A stretch of 64,000 bases of DNA, from positions 62,001-126,000 of the forward strand of contig NZ_BORP01000002.1 of the NCBI RefSeq assembly GCF_018333235.1, read 5' to 3'. Position numbers and translations under genes: made by a program. Source of the stretch: Ornithinibacillus bavariensis. Lineage in GTDB: Bacteria; Bacillota; Bacilli; Bacillales; Amphibacillaceae. The first letter of the stretch is position 1. The number at the start of each line of letters is the position of its first letter. The notes below the pieces were generated by a model, which did not search any database, was not told the DNA's origin, and was given only the letters and a program-made list of their open reading frames with translations. Positions 28,529 through 37,481 of this stretch are shown piece after piece.

Positions 28529-29116
28529 ATGAAGAAGTTTTTACCTGCCTTTGTTTGCTTTTGTCTAGCACTCATTCTAGTTCCAATTTCCATAGGATCC
28601 ACCACTTCTAAAATCAATACATACCCGAATTTACCAGCACCAATCGCACAGGAAAGGATCTTGATTACATCAGCGGGACAAGCTGTAGAAGGGGCGATTA
28701 TGCAATCCATCGCAGAAAATCTTAACTTAGAAGCAGATTATCGACCACGTGCTCTGGACACGGACTTGTATGAATATAAGAGTGTAGTCATTGTAGTTGG
28801 CTATAGCAAAAATGGCTTAGCTCAAACTGTGAGGAATTTCCAAGAGGAGTTATCACGTTCTAAGCACTTAGTACAGGAGGCAGAGGCTAATGGGATCTCT
28901 GTCATCGTAGTTGATTTTTCTGGTTCCCTTCGTAATGATTCTACGACCTGGAAGCTGCTAGAAGAAGTTATTCCCCATTGTACATACTATATTGGTTTCT
29001 CTCATACGAAGAAAATGGATAAGCTACATGCAATAGTAAAGGAGCATCATATACCAATAACACTCATTGATCAGATAATGGATATAGAGGTTCCTTTTAA
29101 TTCAGCTTATCGTTAA
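28529..29116 (+). CDS. Secreted or anchored protein upstream of a sensor kinase (DUF6305-like)
   Basis: A 195-residue protein with an N-terminal signal or anchor segment (residues 4-25) and one Rossmann-like domain starting ILITSAGQAVEGAIM, with alternating strands and helices to the end. It resembles what databases call DUF6305, from memory and unverified. ATG 28529 has GGAGG ten bases upstream; a GTG two codons earlier is too close to it. Only 25 bp separate it from the sensor kinase gene, so it may be an extracytoplasmic ligand-binding partner of that kinase. No lipobox Cys is visible. Confidence 0.6.
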   Translation: MKKFLPAFVCFCLALILVPISIGSTTSKINTYPNLPAPIAQERILITSAGQAVEGAIMQSIAENLNLEADYRPRALDTDLYEYKSVVIVVGYSKNGLAQTVRNFQEELSRSKHLVQEAEANGISVIVVDFSGSLRNDSTTWKLLEEVIPHCTYYIGFSHTKKMDKLHAIVKEHHIPITLIDQIMDIEVPFNSAYR

Positions 29117-29141
29117 GGGTATGTGGAAAAAGGATGATGAT

Positions 29142-30539
29142 ATGAGCTTAAATGATAATCAGATATCGACCAAGACATTATCTGGAACAATTCTATTAAT
29201 TATTGGCATTTTATTTCCAAATATTGTAGAAGACTGGACAACCTATATCATTGAAAATATTGAAGCAAGTATCTTGCTAAAAGATGGAGGGAAATTGGTC
29301 ATTACTTCGATTGTCTACATGACTAAATACTGCTTTATCTTCTTTTTTATATTTTTTGGGGCAATACTTGTTACGGATGGCATGCTGGTAAAAAAGGACC
29401 ATCCATATCGACTTTATTTCTACGCTGTTTTAGTTCTAGTAACGATAGCTATATACAACTATCTCCATCTGGAAAACTTTTCCTATATTGGTCACTTACT
29501 GACATTAGCTATATTACTATGTTTACAGAACTACATTCCCAAACAAAAATACTATTATGTCATCTATTCTATCATTCTATTATTTGTCTTAATGGCAATG
29601 AACTGGGTGCAGCTTATTCCAGCTCTATCAGTGCTTGGGCTAGGCACAGATGATATGGCAGTTAGCCTTAAAATTACTGACCACTACTTATCAAACAACT
29701 ATTTATTAAATACATTAGCATCTATTCTGTTTGTTGTTTTTTTGGTTATTCCAATTACGTTGACCTTTTTAGTTCATTTATTGAACAAACAGATTATGGC
29801 GATGGAAAAAATACAGGAAAGTGAGTCTGCACTAAAGGCAGCACGGATTGCGTTAGTAGAATCAAAGGTATATGAAGAGGTTAATTCATTGGTGCATGAT
29901 TTGAAGACTCCACTCTCGACAATCGAAGGCTTATCCTCTTTAATCAAAATGCGATTACAGCATAAGGCGGAAACATCCATTGATAACTACCTAGATCGAA
30001 TGGGTGGATCGATTCAAAAAATGAATGATATGATCTCGGAAATATTATATGAAGATATTAAACAACCAATTTCTGTAAAAGAGCTATTAGAGTATGTCAC
30101 AAGCCACCTCATTCTAGCAGAACAGAATATCGAAATCGATATAAGCATAGAAGATAATATACCAAACATTTATGTAAATAAAATAAGATTTTCCAGAGCA
30201 GTATCGAACATTCTCGAAAACGCTATCGCCTCACTAGCTGGAAAAGCAGGGAAGATTACTGTTGATGTTACGAGAATAGAGGAAAGTATTATATTTAAAT
30301 TTCTTGATAATGGTCCAGGTATAGAAGCATCCCATCTGCAAGATATATGGGAGGATGGATTTAGTACGAGAAATTCAACTGGCATTGGACTATCTTTCGT
30401 GAAAACAGTTGTAGAAAACCATCAAGGAACAATTCAAGTGGATAGTTCCCCTGGAAGCTATACACAGGTTTACATTACACTTCCATTATATGAAAAGGGT
30501 GAAAAGGTAGATGAGTATAACTATCTTAGTCGTGGATGA
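29142..30539 (+). CDS. Sensor histidine kinase with six membrane segments
   Basis: About 465 residues. Six hydrophobic segments fill residues 10-220, with almost no extracellular domain, followed by a short coiled coil and a kinase core: H-box LVHDLKTPLSTIEGL, N-box NILENAIASL, G1 DNGPGIE and G2 STGIGLSFVK. The sensor may read the membrane or a partner protein rather than a soluble ligand directly. ATG 29142 is preferred (AAAAAGGATGAT upstream) over an in-frame ATG at 29121. The gene overlaps the response regulator gene by 29 bases, so the two are translationally coupled. Confidence 0.85.
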   Translation: MSLNDNQISTKTLSGTILLIIGILFPNIVEDWTTYIIENIEASILLKDGGKLVITSIVYMTKYCFIFFFIFFGAILVTDGMLVKKDHPYRLYFYAVLVLVTIAIYNYLHLENFSYIGHLLTLAILLCLQNYIPKQKYYYVIYSIILLFVLMAMNWVQLIPALSVLGLGTDDMAVSLKITDHYLSNNYLLNTLASILFVVFLVIPITLTFLVHLLNKQIMAMEKIQESESALKAARIALVESKVYEEVNSLVHDLKTPLSTIEGLSSLIKMRLQHKAETSIDNYLDRMGGSIQKMNDMISEILYEDIKQPISVKELLEYVTSHLILAEQNIEIDISIEDNIPNIYVNKIRFSRAVSNILENAIASLAGKAGKITVDVTRIEESIIFKFLDNGPGIEASHLQDIWEDGFSTRNSTGIGLSFVKTVVENHQGTIQVDSSPGSYTQVYITLPLYEKGEKVDEYNYLSRG

Positions 30540-31122
30540 CGATGAAAATATTCGGTTTACGTTAAAGGAAATTTGTCATTATGCAGAGTGGAATGTACTA
30601 GAAGCGGCAACAGGCAAGGATGCTGTAGAGCTGTTTAAACAAATGCGCCCTGATCTTGTGTTACTGGATTATCATTTGCCTCATGGAGATGGTATTAGCA
30701 CTACAAAAACAATCCGAAAGCGAGATCAGCATGTTCCGATAATAGTCTTAACCGTAGATGAAAGGCAGGAGGTGGCTGATTCATTCATGAAGGCCGGGGC
30801 TACCGACTTTGCCTTAAAGCCAATTAAGGCGCCAGATTTAATCTCAAGAATTCGATTAAACCTTAGAATAAGTAAGCTAACAGAAGAGCATCATAGTGCA
30901 TTTGTTGATAAAGGAATAAAATCAGATACACTAATGTCCATAAAAGGCCATTTATTAAATCAGGAGGATGCGGTCACCATTGATGAAGTCAAAGACGCAT
31001 TACCAATCGCTTATCAGACGGTTCATCGGTACTTAAACTATTTAGAGGGAAAAGGTGAGGTAGAGGTAATTACTCAGTATGGAAAGAAAGGCAGGCCAAA
31101 GAATCGGTACCGGTTGATATAG
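30511..31122 (+). CDS. Response regulator, CitB/DcuR-like
   Basis: A 203-residue regulator. The receiver domain has the acidic pair D9/D10, phospho-acceptor D53 in LLDYHLP, and K103 in ALKPIK. The C-terminal 80 residues form a winged-helix-type domain (DEVKDALPIAYQTVHRYLNY and the wing GKKGRPKNRYRL) like those of the CitB/DcuR/MalR family, which control transport genes. The preceding peptide transporter is a plausible target; that is inference from position. Confidence 0.85.
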   Translation: MSITILVVDDDENIRFTLKEICHYAEWNVLEAATGKDAVELFKQMRPDLVLLDYHLPHGDGISTTKTIRKRDQHVPIIVLTVDERQEVADSFMKAGATDFALKPIKAPDLISRIRLNLRISKLTEEHHSAFVDKGIKSDTLMSIKGHLLNQEDAVTIDEVKDALPIAYQTVHRYLNYLEGKGEVEVITQYGKKGRPKNRYRLI

Positions 31123-31133
31123 AGGTATAAAGG

Positions 31134-31160
31134 AAGGGGACAGATGCTGTCCCCTTAAAA
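31134..31160. terminator. Weak hairpin after the response regulator gene
   Basis: AAGGGGACAG pairs with CTGTCCCCTT around three bases but lacks a T run on the plus strand, so termination is uncertain. Confidence 0.45.
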
Positions 31161-31183
31161 CGTATCGAACTCTATTATGAAAT

Positions 31184-31639
31184 TTAGTTTTCTTTATCCT
31201 TCCATAGCTCCATCGGATTTAGTTGCTCCGCTGTAAGTGGGATTTGTTTTATATCAAGCGAAATTTCCTGTTTATCCTTCTTCAATTCCGCATAGATAAA
31301 TTTAGATTTACCCAATCCTACAGCTTCAGCATCGTCCACAGATTGACAGTAAAAGATTTTTGTAATCCCGACAAAATACATAGCAGCTAGGCACATGGGG
31401 CATGGTTCTCCACTAGCATACATAGTGAATCCAGATAAATCGTTCGTTTTTAATTTTTTCTGGGCTCTTCTTATCGCAAGCAATTCCGCATGACCGCTAA
31501 TATCGAAATTCTTATGTAACTCATTTACCCCTTCTGAAATCACTTCATTACCTTTTACTAGTACAGCTCCGAATGGCTGCCCACCATCCTGAACATTATG
31601 AATAGCTAGTTCAATTGCTCTTTTCATGTGTGTATCCAT
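31184..31639 (-). CDS. guaD: Nucleoside/guanine deaminase (GuaD-like)
   Basis: A 151-residue cytidine-deaminase-fold enzyme with the zinc site HAE (about residue 50) and PCPMC (about residue 79), and the N-terminal GGQPFGAVLVKG loop. Length and motifs fit guanine deaminase (guanine to xanthine) or a close purine deaminase; tRNA adenosine deaminase TadA is less likely because the C-terminus is longer and different. ATG 31639 has AGGAGG seven bases before it. It starts 11 bp after the CDP-alcohol phosphatidyltransferase gene. Confidence 0.8.
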   Translation of the reverse strand: MDTHMKRAIELAIHNVQDGGQPFGAVLVKGNEVISEGVNELHKNFDISGHAELLAIRRAQKKLKTNDLSGFTMYASGEPCPMCLAAMYFVGITKIFYCQSVDDAEAVGLGKSKFIYAELKKDKQEISLDIKQIPLTAEQLNPMELWKDKEN

Positions 31640-31650
31640 CAAATATCCTC

Positions 31651-32208
31651 CTATGTTCTTCTATAAAGTCTCATAAACTCCGGAATGTATAGGATGAATG
31701 CCAACCCTAAAAATATACCGGTAATAAGCATAAGAATTGAAGCAGCATGTGGATGTATTTCTGGGAAGCCAATTAAGATGAATGTAGCCGCATAAAATAC
31801 AGCAGTTGACACTTTACCAAACCACATGGCACCATCCAATTTTTTGCCTCTCTTTAATAAAATCAGACCATTAATACCCATAAAAAGCTCTTTAATAACT
31901 AGTAATACAACCAATACCCACATATAGTAGTAGCGAAACATTAAGCAACCAACAATGGCAGCTTGTGTAAGTTTATCTGCTACCGGATCAACGGTTTTGC
32001 CCAGCTCAGTTATCTGATTGAATCTCCTCGCTATTAATCCATCGAGCATATCCGTAAGCCCGGAAAACAGGATAATAATAGCAGCAACATAATAATCATG
32101 CGCACTTTCTGCAGTGATATAGATAAACACGAATATTGGAATGAGTATTAGTCTTATATAAGATAAGATATTTGGTATAGAAAATATTTCTTTTCTTGTA
32201 AGCCGCAC
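31651..32208 (-). CDS. CDP-alcohol phosphatidyltransferase (PgsA-like)
   Basis: A 185-residue membrane enzyme with five or six hydrophobic segments and the diagnostic motif DG(x)2AR(x)8G(x)3D(x)3D, seen here as DGLIAR then G-K-T-V-D-P-V-A-D. It joins a CDP-activated lipid to an alcohol; size and motif suit phosphatidylglycerophosphate synthase or a cardiolipin-synthase-like member, and a separate housekeeping pgsA may exist elsewhere. GTG start with AGGGGGATATC upstream. First gene of a two-gene unit with the deaminase. Confidence 0.8.
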   Translation of the reverse strand: MRLTRKEIFSIPNILSYIRLILIPIFVFIYITAESAHDYYVAAIIILFSGLTDMLDGLIARRFNQITELGKTVDPVADKLTQAAIVGCLMFRYYYMWVLVVLLVIKELFMGINGLILLKRGKKLDGAMWFGKVSTAVFYAATFILIGFPEIHPHAASILMLITGIFLGLAFILYIPEFMRLYRRT

Positions 32209-32340
32209 AATGATATCCCCCTAGAAGCACCTCACGTAGACGTTAGTAAATTATTCCTATTGGTATTGTAACGGTTATGAGAGATATTTGAAAGTGGAAG
32301 GCACGAAAATGAAGGAAAGTAAAGATAAATCATGTTTGGT

Positions 32341-33447
32341 TCCACTTTCTATTAGACAGAAACCCAGCAAAGAGCATGATTCAGTCTAATAGAACTGCTC
32401 TAATAGACTGAAACTCGGAAGAAAGCCAAACTCAGTCTAATAGAAGTGCTCTAAAAGACCGAAATCCAGAAGAAAGCCTAATTCAGTCTAATAGAAGTGC
32501 TCTAATAGACCAAAACCCAGCAAAAAGCTAAATTCAGTCTAATAGAACTGCTCTAATAGACCGAAATCCAGAAGAAAGCCAAACTCAGTCCAATAGAAGT
32601 GCTCTAAAAGACCGAAACCCAGAATAAAGCCTAACTCAGTCTAATAGAAGTGCTCTAATAGACTGAAACCCAGCAAAAAGCCTAATTCAGTCTAATAGAA
32701 GTGCTCTAATAGACTGAAACCCAGAAAAAAGCCAAACTCAGTCTAATAGAAGTGCTCTAATAGACTGAAACCCAGAAAAAAGCCAAACTCAGTCTAATAG
32801 AAGTGCTCTAATAGACTGAAACCCAGCAAAAAGCCTAATTCAGTCTAATAGAAGTGCTCTAATAGACTGAAACCCAGAAGAAAGCCTAATTCAGTCTAAT
32901 AGAAGTGCTCTAATAGACCGAAATCCAGCAGAAAGCCTAATTCAGTCTAATAGAAGTGCTCTAATAGACCGAAATCCAGCAGAAAGCCTAATTCAGTCTA
33001 ATAGAAGTGCTCTAATAGACTGAAACCCAGCAAAAAGCCAAATTCAGTCTAATAGAACTGCTCTAATAGACTGAAACCCAGCAAAAAGCCTAATTCAGTC
33101 TAATAGAACTGCTCTAATAGACTGAAACCCAGCAAAAAGCCTAATTCAGTCTAATAGAACTGCTCTAATAGACCGAAATCCAGCAGAAAGCCTAATTCAG
33201 TCTAATAGAAGTGCTCTAATAGACCAAAACTCAGCAGAAAGCCTAATTCACTCTAATAGAAGTGCTCTAATAGACCGAAATCCAGCAGAAAGCCTAATTC
33301 AGTCAAATAGAACTGCTCTAATAGACCAAAACTCAGAAGAAATCCAAACACAGTCTAATAGAACTGCTCTAATAGACCGAAACCCGGCAAAAAGCCCAAT
33401 TAAGTCCAATAAAAGCATTAAAAATAGACAAAAACTCAGAAATAAAA
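32341..33447. repeat. Tandem array of a 51-bp non-coding repeat (array 1)
   Basis: Twenty units start at 32382 and recur every 51 bp without a single insertion or deletion up to 33351, with one degenerate unit at each end. Each unit has two copies of TCTAATAGA separated by five bases (AGTGC or ACTGC), forming a near-palindrome of AGTCTA and TAGACT ends, then a variable A-rich linker of about 25 bp. Units differ at a few positions that alternate between two or three fixed states. All six frames have stops in the consensus unit, so it is not coding although 51 is a multiple of three. It fills the divergent gap between the phosphatidyltransferase gene and spx. The same unit forms an inverted array at 40527. 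Confidence 0.92.
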
Positions 33448-33711
33448 TAGGTCTTCCCTCTCATTATTTTTCCGTACTATTCTGATAAAATAACAATGGT
33501 ATGAAGCACTATTTATTTTTCTTGCTTCAATTCTAGATAAACGTGCATAACATTGGGGGCCTTATGGGTATACTTTTCAATAGGGCTTTACTATAAGAGT
33601 TGTTAGACCTGTACTAGTGGAGAATGTGAAGTTGCTGAAGAATATGGGCAAATGCTTGTTTTTCGTTGTTATAGTAATTGAAAACAATTGATATGAGTAA
33701 AGGAAGGCAGG
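33448..33711. other. Intergenic region between array 1 and the spx promoter
   Basis: About 260 bp with no gene that I can support. It is AT-rich and holds no clear repeat. A short GGCAG/CTGCC dyad at about 33706-33722 overlaps the -35 element of the spx promoter and could be a regulatory site. Confidence 0.4.
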
Positions 33712-33740
33712 TTGACACTGCCTTAAAACTGTAATAAAAT
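33712..33740 (+). promoter_or_regulatory. Strong sigma-A promoter upstream of spx
   Basis: TTGACA at 33712-33717, a 17-bp spacer and TAAAAT at 33735-33740. The -35 box lies within a GGCAG(N7)CTGCC dyad. The start codon is about 125 bp downstream, leaving a long 5' leader with a GGAGAAGTCTCC palindrome. Confidence 0.7.
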
Positions 33741-33876
33741 TATATTGAATTAAAGATAATTAATTAAAGTGATATAGATTTATATGGGAATTGGAGAAGT
33801 CTCCATAGGATGAACCATAGGAAATTATCTGTGGATGATTATTTAAATCTCTTCTAAAGAGAAAGGAAGTAATTGC

Positions 33877-34272
33877 ATGGTAACTTTATACGTTACACCT
33901 AGTTGTACATCCTGCAGAAAGGCTAAAGCATGGTTTCAAGAAAATAACATTCCTTACAAGGAGCGTAATATCTTTTCGGAACCGTTAACCTTCGATGAGA
34001 TTAAAGGTATATTACGATTAACAGAAGATGGTACAGAAGAAATCATTTCCGAACGTTCCAAGGTTTTCAAGGAGATGGATGTTGATATTGAACAGCTACC
34101 AATGAAAGAGTTGTATCAATTAATCCAGAAAAATCCAGGACTGTTAAGAAGACCAATTATTATCGACGAAAAGCGTCTGCAAGTTGGGTATAACGAGGAT
34201 GAAATTCGTCGTTTCCTACCAAGATCAGTTCGGACTTTCCAATTACACCAGCTTCAAAAAATGGTAGACTAA
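33877..34272 (+). CDS. spx: Transcriptional regulator Spx (canonical)
   Basis: A 131-residue Spx with the redox switch CTSC at residues 10-13, Gly52 and the RRPI motif containing Arg92, all as in B. subtilis Spx. Spx binds the alpha-subunit C-terminal domain of RNA polymerase and redirects transcription under thiol stress; it is degraded by ClpXP. The start ATG follows AGAAAGGAAG. Monocistronic, with a strong promoter and terminator. The diverged paralogue at 2834 lacks the second cysteine. Confidence 0.95.
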   Translation: MVTLYVTPSCTSCRKAKAWFQENNIPYKERNIFSEPLTFDEIKGILRLTEDGTEEIISERSKVFKEMDVDIEQLPMKELYQLIQKNPGLLRRPIIIDEKRLQVGYNEDEIRRFLPRSVRTFQLHQLQKMVD

Positions 34273-34275
34273 TGT

Positions 34276-34317
34276 AAAGAAGAGGTGAGCACCTGAATGC
34301 TCACCTCTTCTTTTTGT
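34276..34317. terminator. Bidirectional terminator between spx and guaC
   Basis: A perfect 16-bp stem (AAAGAAGAGGTGAGCA and its complement) with a six-base loop and T residues beyond. Confidence 0.88.
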
Positions 34318-34320
34318 ATT

Positions 34321-35304
34321 TTAATAAACCTTGTCGCCATTGAAAATAGAGTTTTTCACAACTACATAATCAACATTGCGGATAGCATCTAGCTTATTTC
34401 CACCTGCATACGAGATCGATGATTGAAGGTCTTGCTCCATTTCGATTAATGTGTCTTTTAAATAGCCTCGATGCTCAACAAGCATTTTCTTTCCTTCTAC
34501 ATTCTTTCTTTCCCCTTTTTGGAATTCAGATGCAGAACCAAAGTACTCTTTAAATAATTTTCCTTCTTTTTCAACGGTTTCCCCAGGAGATTCCTCATGC
34601 CCAGCAAATAGTGAACCGATCATCACCATGGAAGCCCCGAATCGTACAGATTTTGCAATATCACCATGTGTGCGGATACCACCGTCAGCAATAATTGGCT
34701 TGCTTGCAGCTTTTGCACACCAACGAAGTGCAGCTAATTGCCAGCCACCTGTACCAAATCCAGTTTTAATTTTTGTAATACAAACCTTACCAGGTCCAAT
34801 ACCAACCTTCGTAGCATCAGCCCCAGCATTTTCTAATTCACGTACTGCTTCAGGAGTACCGACATTACCTGCTATAACAAAGCTTTCAGGTAAGTGCTTC
34901 TTAATATGTTGAATCATATTAATGACTGCATTGGAATGTCCGTGTGCAATGTCTATTGTGATGTATTCTGGAGTAAGATTTTGCTCTTTTAGCTCTTCAA
35001 TAAAACGATATTCTTCTTCTTTTACACCAACACTAATGGACGCGTATAATCCACGTTCCTGCATATCCTTAACGAAATCGATTCGCTTTTCAGGTTGAAA
35101 ACGATGCATGATATAAAAGTAACCGTCTTCTGCTAAGGTTAAAGCAATTTTTTCATCTATAATAGTCTGCATATTTGCGGGTACGACTGGTAATTTAAAT
35201 TTACGCCCACCGAATGTAACGGATGTATCACATTCAGAACGGCTATTAACGATACATTTTGCGGGAATTAATTGGATATCTTCGTAATCAAATACATTCT
35301 CCAT
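34321..35304 (-). CDS. guaC: GMP reductase
   Basis: A 327-residue TIM-barrel enzyme of the IMPDH/GMPR family that deaminates GMP to IMP with NADPH. The catalytic loop [11 protein letters not shown] holds Cys175; the phosphate-binding [14 protein letters not shown] motif follows; no CBS domains are present, which separates it from IMP dehydrogenase. The start follows AGGGGTGTAAGTT. Together with the deaminase at 31184 it belongs to purine salvage. A CGAACAATTG sequence upstream resembles half of a PurR PurBox but no properly spaced partner is seen. Confidence 0.93.
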   Translation of the reverse strand: MENVFDYEDIQLIPAKCIVNSRSECDTSVTFGGRKFKLPVVPANMQTIIDEKIALTLAEDGYFYIMHRFQPEKRIDFVKDMQERGLYASISVGVKEEEYRFIEELKEQNLTPEYITIDIAHGHSNAVINMIQHIKKHLPESFVIAGNVGTPEAVRELENAGADATKVGIGPGKVCITKIKTGFGTGGWQLAALRWCAKAASKPIIADGGIRTHGDIAKSVRFGASMVMIGSLFAGHEESPGETVEKEGKLFKEYFGSASEFQKGERKNVEGKKMLVEHRGYLKDTLIEMEQDLQSSISYAGGNKLDAIRNVDYVVVKNSIFNGDKVY

Positions 35305-35613
35305 AACTTACACCCCTAAATGCGAATATTTTATTTAATGTTAAAATCAATTGTTCGACATTAGCTAATTTACTATAATTCTAATAATATGTCAAATTTC
35401 ATATTTAGGTTGTACTAAATGCTTGAAAAAGTTGCATCATTCCCAGGTGTTTTTAAAATTGGGTGATTATAAGCTGTAAGAGAGTGGGAAATAGCATACA
35501 AAAACACTTGGATAAAGAACGGCACCCAACTGTTTATGGACTGTCTAAGGTTAGGTATGTTCAAATCCAAGCGTTTTTTTATCAATCCATCATTCTTGTT
35601 GGATGAAAGAATA
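35305..35613. other. Intergenic region between guaC and the DinB-like gene
   Basis: About 309 bp. The part next to guaC (35305-35400) is AT-rich and should hold the guaC promoter. The rest reads as a minus-strand frame that runs on from inside the DinB-like gene in another frame, with no ribosome site or codon pattern to support a gene. I see nothing else. Confidence 0.4.
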
Positions 35614-36102
35614 TTATAATCTGCCCCTGGTATCCCTGTTTTCTTGTAGCTTTCGTATATAGACGATTTGACCGATATGATAGGCGTTATGTGTAATAGC
35701 ATTTCCGAGTACCTCATACCATTTTGCCGGTAAGCTGAATCCAACTACATCACTTTCGAGTTGTTCCTCAGTTAGCAGGTTCTGCCATTGTAACAGCACC
35801 ACTTCTAATTGCTCTCTTAATTCAGTAAACTTACTATTCTTTGGGATAACAAAGCTTTCATCATTATTTTCTATCGGGGTTACTGCTAAGACATTCGCTT
35901 TTTTAAATCTTATTTGCCATGTTTCATTCCAGTAGATAAGATGCTGTACAAGCTCAGCAATACTATGACTATTTTCAGTTGGCTTCCAAAAAGCTTCTTC
36001 CTCAGATAGGTTTTCAACTGCTTCGGTAAATGGAAGATACCAGCTTGGGTCATTCGCATTTGCTAAAAACTGATCTAATAAAAGCTTCTTAACATGCGGC
36101 AT
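35614..36102 (-). CDS. DinB-superfamily protein
   Basis: A 162-residue four-helix-bundle protein of the DinB/YfiT superfamily: His in HLIYWNETW (about residue 54) and the paired histidines of AITHNAYHIGQIV (about residues 136-143) form the usual metal-binding triad. Family members include bacillithiol transferases and other metal-dependent thiol-chemistry enzymes. CTAAAGGAGCTGAAGC precedes the start. The exact reaction is unknown. Confidence 0.75.
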   Translation of the reverse strand: MPHVKKLLLDQFLANANDPSWYLPFTEAVENLSEEEAFWKPTENSHSIAELVQHLIYWNETWQIRFKKANVLAVTPIENNDESFVIPKNSKFTELREQLEVVLLQWQNLLTEEQLESDVVGFSLPAKWYEVLGNAITHNAYHIGQIVYIRKLQENRDTRGRL

Positions 36103-36268
36103 GCTGCTTCAGCTCCTTTAGTAATGGTTCAAAGACCTTGTAAGTAGATCTAACACCTTTTATTCGACGTATTACTAAATTTCCCTTTTAGACTTCCTTT
36201 TCTTATTTAGTAATACAGTTAATCATTTGATTGGAATGAAAGCATTCGTTTGATAAAATGGACAGTTA

Positions 36269-36664
36269 TCAACCTTCAACAATCGCAAGGTATTTTAGTG
36301 TTTTTGCTTCCGATTCGACAATTAGTATATCTCCTCTTTCCTTTACGGAAAAAATCTTTGCGCCAACTGGAAGCTTATTCGCCATTTCATCTTTAAAGTC
36401 TGTATTTGAATCATTTTGTACTTTTATTTCACCGATTTGTTCCCCTTTTGATAAAGATAATTCTTCCACCCAGTCAATGTTAGTCCTATAAATTACTCCA
36501 TCATACTGAAATATATCAGCATCGGGTTCTAATGTTACTACTTCTTCGGCATCAATGTTATCTATTGTTACTGTTCCTTTGTTTTTCTCTCCTTCTAAAG
36601 AGCATCCACTAATAGTAAATAAAGCAACTACAATTGAAGTGAAAAATAGTCTTTGTATCCTCAC
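36269..36664 (-). CDS. Hypothetical lipoprotein
   Basis: A 131-residue protein with a signal peptide and lipobox ISGC (Cys21). The mature part is acidic with a DGVIYRTNIDWVEELSL region and a beta-rich end, a pattern seen in small Bacillus lipoproteins of unknown role. AGAAAGGGGATGTTAAA precedes the start. No functional neighbour is evident. Confidence 0.7.
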   Translation of the reverse strand: MRIQRLFFTSIVVALFTISGCSLEGEKNKGTVTIDNIDAEEVVTLEPDADIFQYDGVIYRTNIDWVEELSLSKGEQIGEIKVQNDSNTDFKDEMANKLPVGAKIFSVKERGDILIVESEAKTLKYLAIVEG

Positions 36665-36722
36665 TTTAACATCCCCTTTCTAATAGGACGTTAGAAGTCT
36701 TACTAATGTTCCTTCTGAAACC

Positions 36723-37127
36723 TTATTTTCCTAAAAGGTGGTTAAGAATATAATTAGAGGAAATAGTGTTTAACATTTCACTCGTTTGTTGGAGAGTACC
36801 TTCATTTCCAACTGTTCCGTTTTCTTCAGTCACTGGTATATCCATCAACCAATTATTATCCTCGTTTGCTTCCATTAACTCATTTACTTCATATGTAGCA
36901 TAATAACCCTCTTTGATAAATGGGTCAGTTTCAACAAGCCTTATTGCCTCATCAATTGTTTTACAAATTAATATTTGCATTGCGCTATCATTATCCTTAA
37001 AGGGCCCGCAGAGAAATAGCCTCCTATCCTTAGTCAAGCGCTGTAAATGGCCTACGTGTTTGTGTAATAATTCCTTTGTTAGTTCCCCTTTCTTTTTATC
37101 CTTTAAAATAGCAACATATTTCCTCAT
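36723..37127 (-). CDS. YCII-domain protein
   Basis: A 134-residue protein. The first 90 residues match the YCII dimeric alpha/beta-barrel domain (MRKYVAILKD, LFLCGPFKDNDSAMQI, DPFIKEGYYATYEVNE), with the conserved His in HVGHLQRL. The tail of about 40 residues is low-complexity and variable. YCII proteins bind small organic ligands, but no reaction can be named. Start preceded by AAAAAGGAGAGGTGCTCT. Confidence 0.7.
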   Translation of the reverse strand: MRKYVAILKDKKKGELTKELLHKHVGHLQRLTKDRRLFLCGPFKDNDSAMQILICKTIDEAIRLVETDPFIKEGYYATYEVNELMEANEDNNWLMDIPVTEENGTVGNEGTLQQTSEMLNTISSNYILNHLLGK

Positions 37128-37481
37128 AGAGCACCTCTCCTTTTTAGGTAGACTGTGTCAAAACATAAAAAAATCAACAGGAGTTATCATGCTATGATGG
37201 TTCCTGTTGAAAAATATGGAATATAAATGGCTAGATATTATCTTCAGCGTGGATAAGCTGTCTAATACTACAGTTAGTTTCTTATACGTACTCCCTCTTT
37301 AATCACACAATAACCCACTGTATCCTCAATAAACGCGCTGAAATTAGCTGTTCGTACAAGGTTGTTCACGAGAAACATAATGCTTCGATTAAATTTCTAA
37401 AAAGTAAAATTCATTTATCTGAGCATATTTTTTTACTATTGCCCCATTCGCTCAAGTAGATGGTTTCATAAGTTTTTTCTA
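37128..37481. other. Gene-poor region upstream of the YCII gene
   Basis: A 354-bp gap. It contains a minus-strand terminator (37164-37210) and, at 37274-37378 on the minus strand, a 34-codon frame starting MFLVNNLVRTANFS without a ribosome site, which may be a remnant of a degraded gene. Nothing else is recognisable. Confidence 0.4.
37164..37210 (-). terminator. Minus-strand terminator-like hairpin
   Basis: CAACAGGA pairs with TCCTGTTG and inside it ATCAT pairs with ATGAT; read on the minus strand it ends in a run of T residues. It lies 270 bp after the fabH stop, so either fabH has a long 3' tail or the terminator served a lost gene. Confidence 0.65.

Noticed and set aside
32341-33447. CRISPR array
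   Set aside because: The 51-bp units are contiguous and similar throughout; there are no unique spacers and no cas genes.
32341-33447. Repetitive protein gene (51 = 17 codons)
   Set aside because: The consensus unit has stop codons in all six frames.
35330-35400. PurR PurBox upstream of guaC
   Set aside because: One CGAACA half-site is present, but the partner at the expected spacing is missing.
35415-35744. Minus-strand frame of 109 codons overlapping the end of the DinB-like gene
   Set aside because: No ribosome site, atypical composition, and most of it lies in another frame of the DinB-like gene or in AT-rich spacer.
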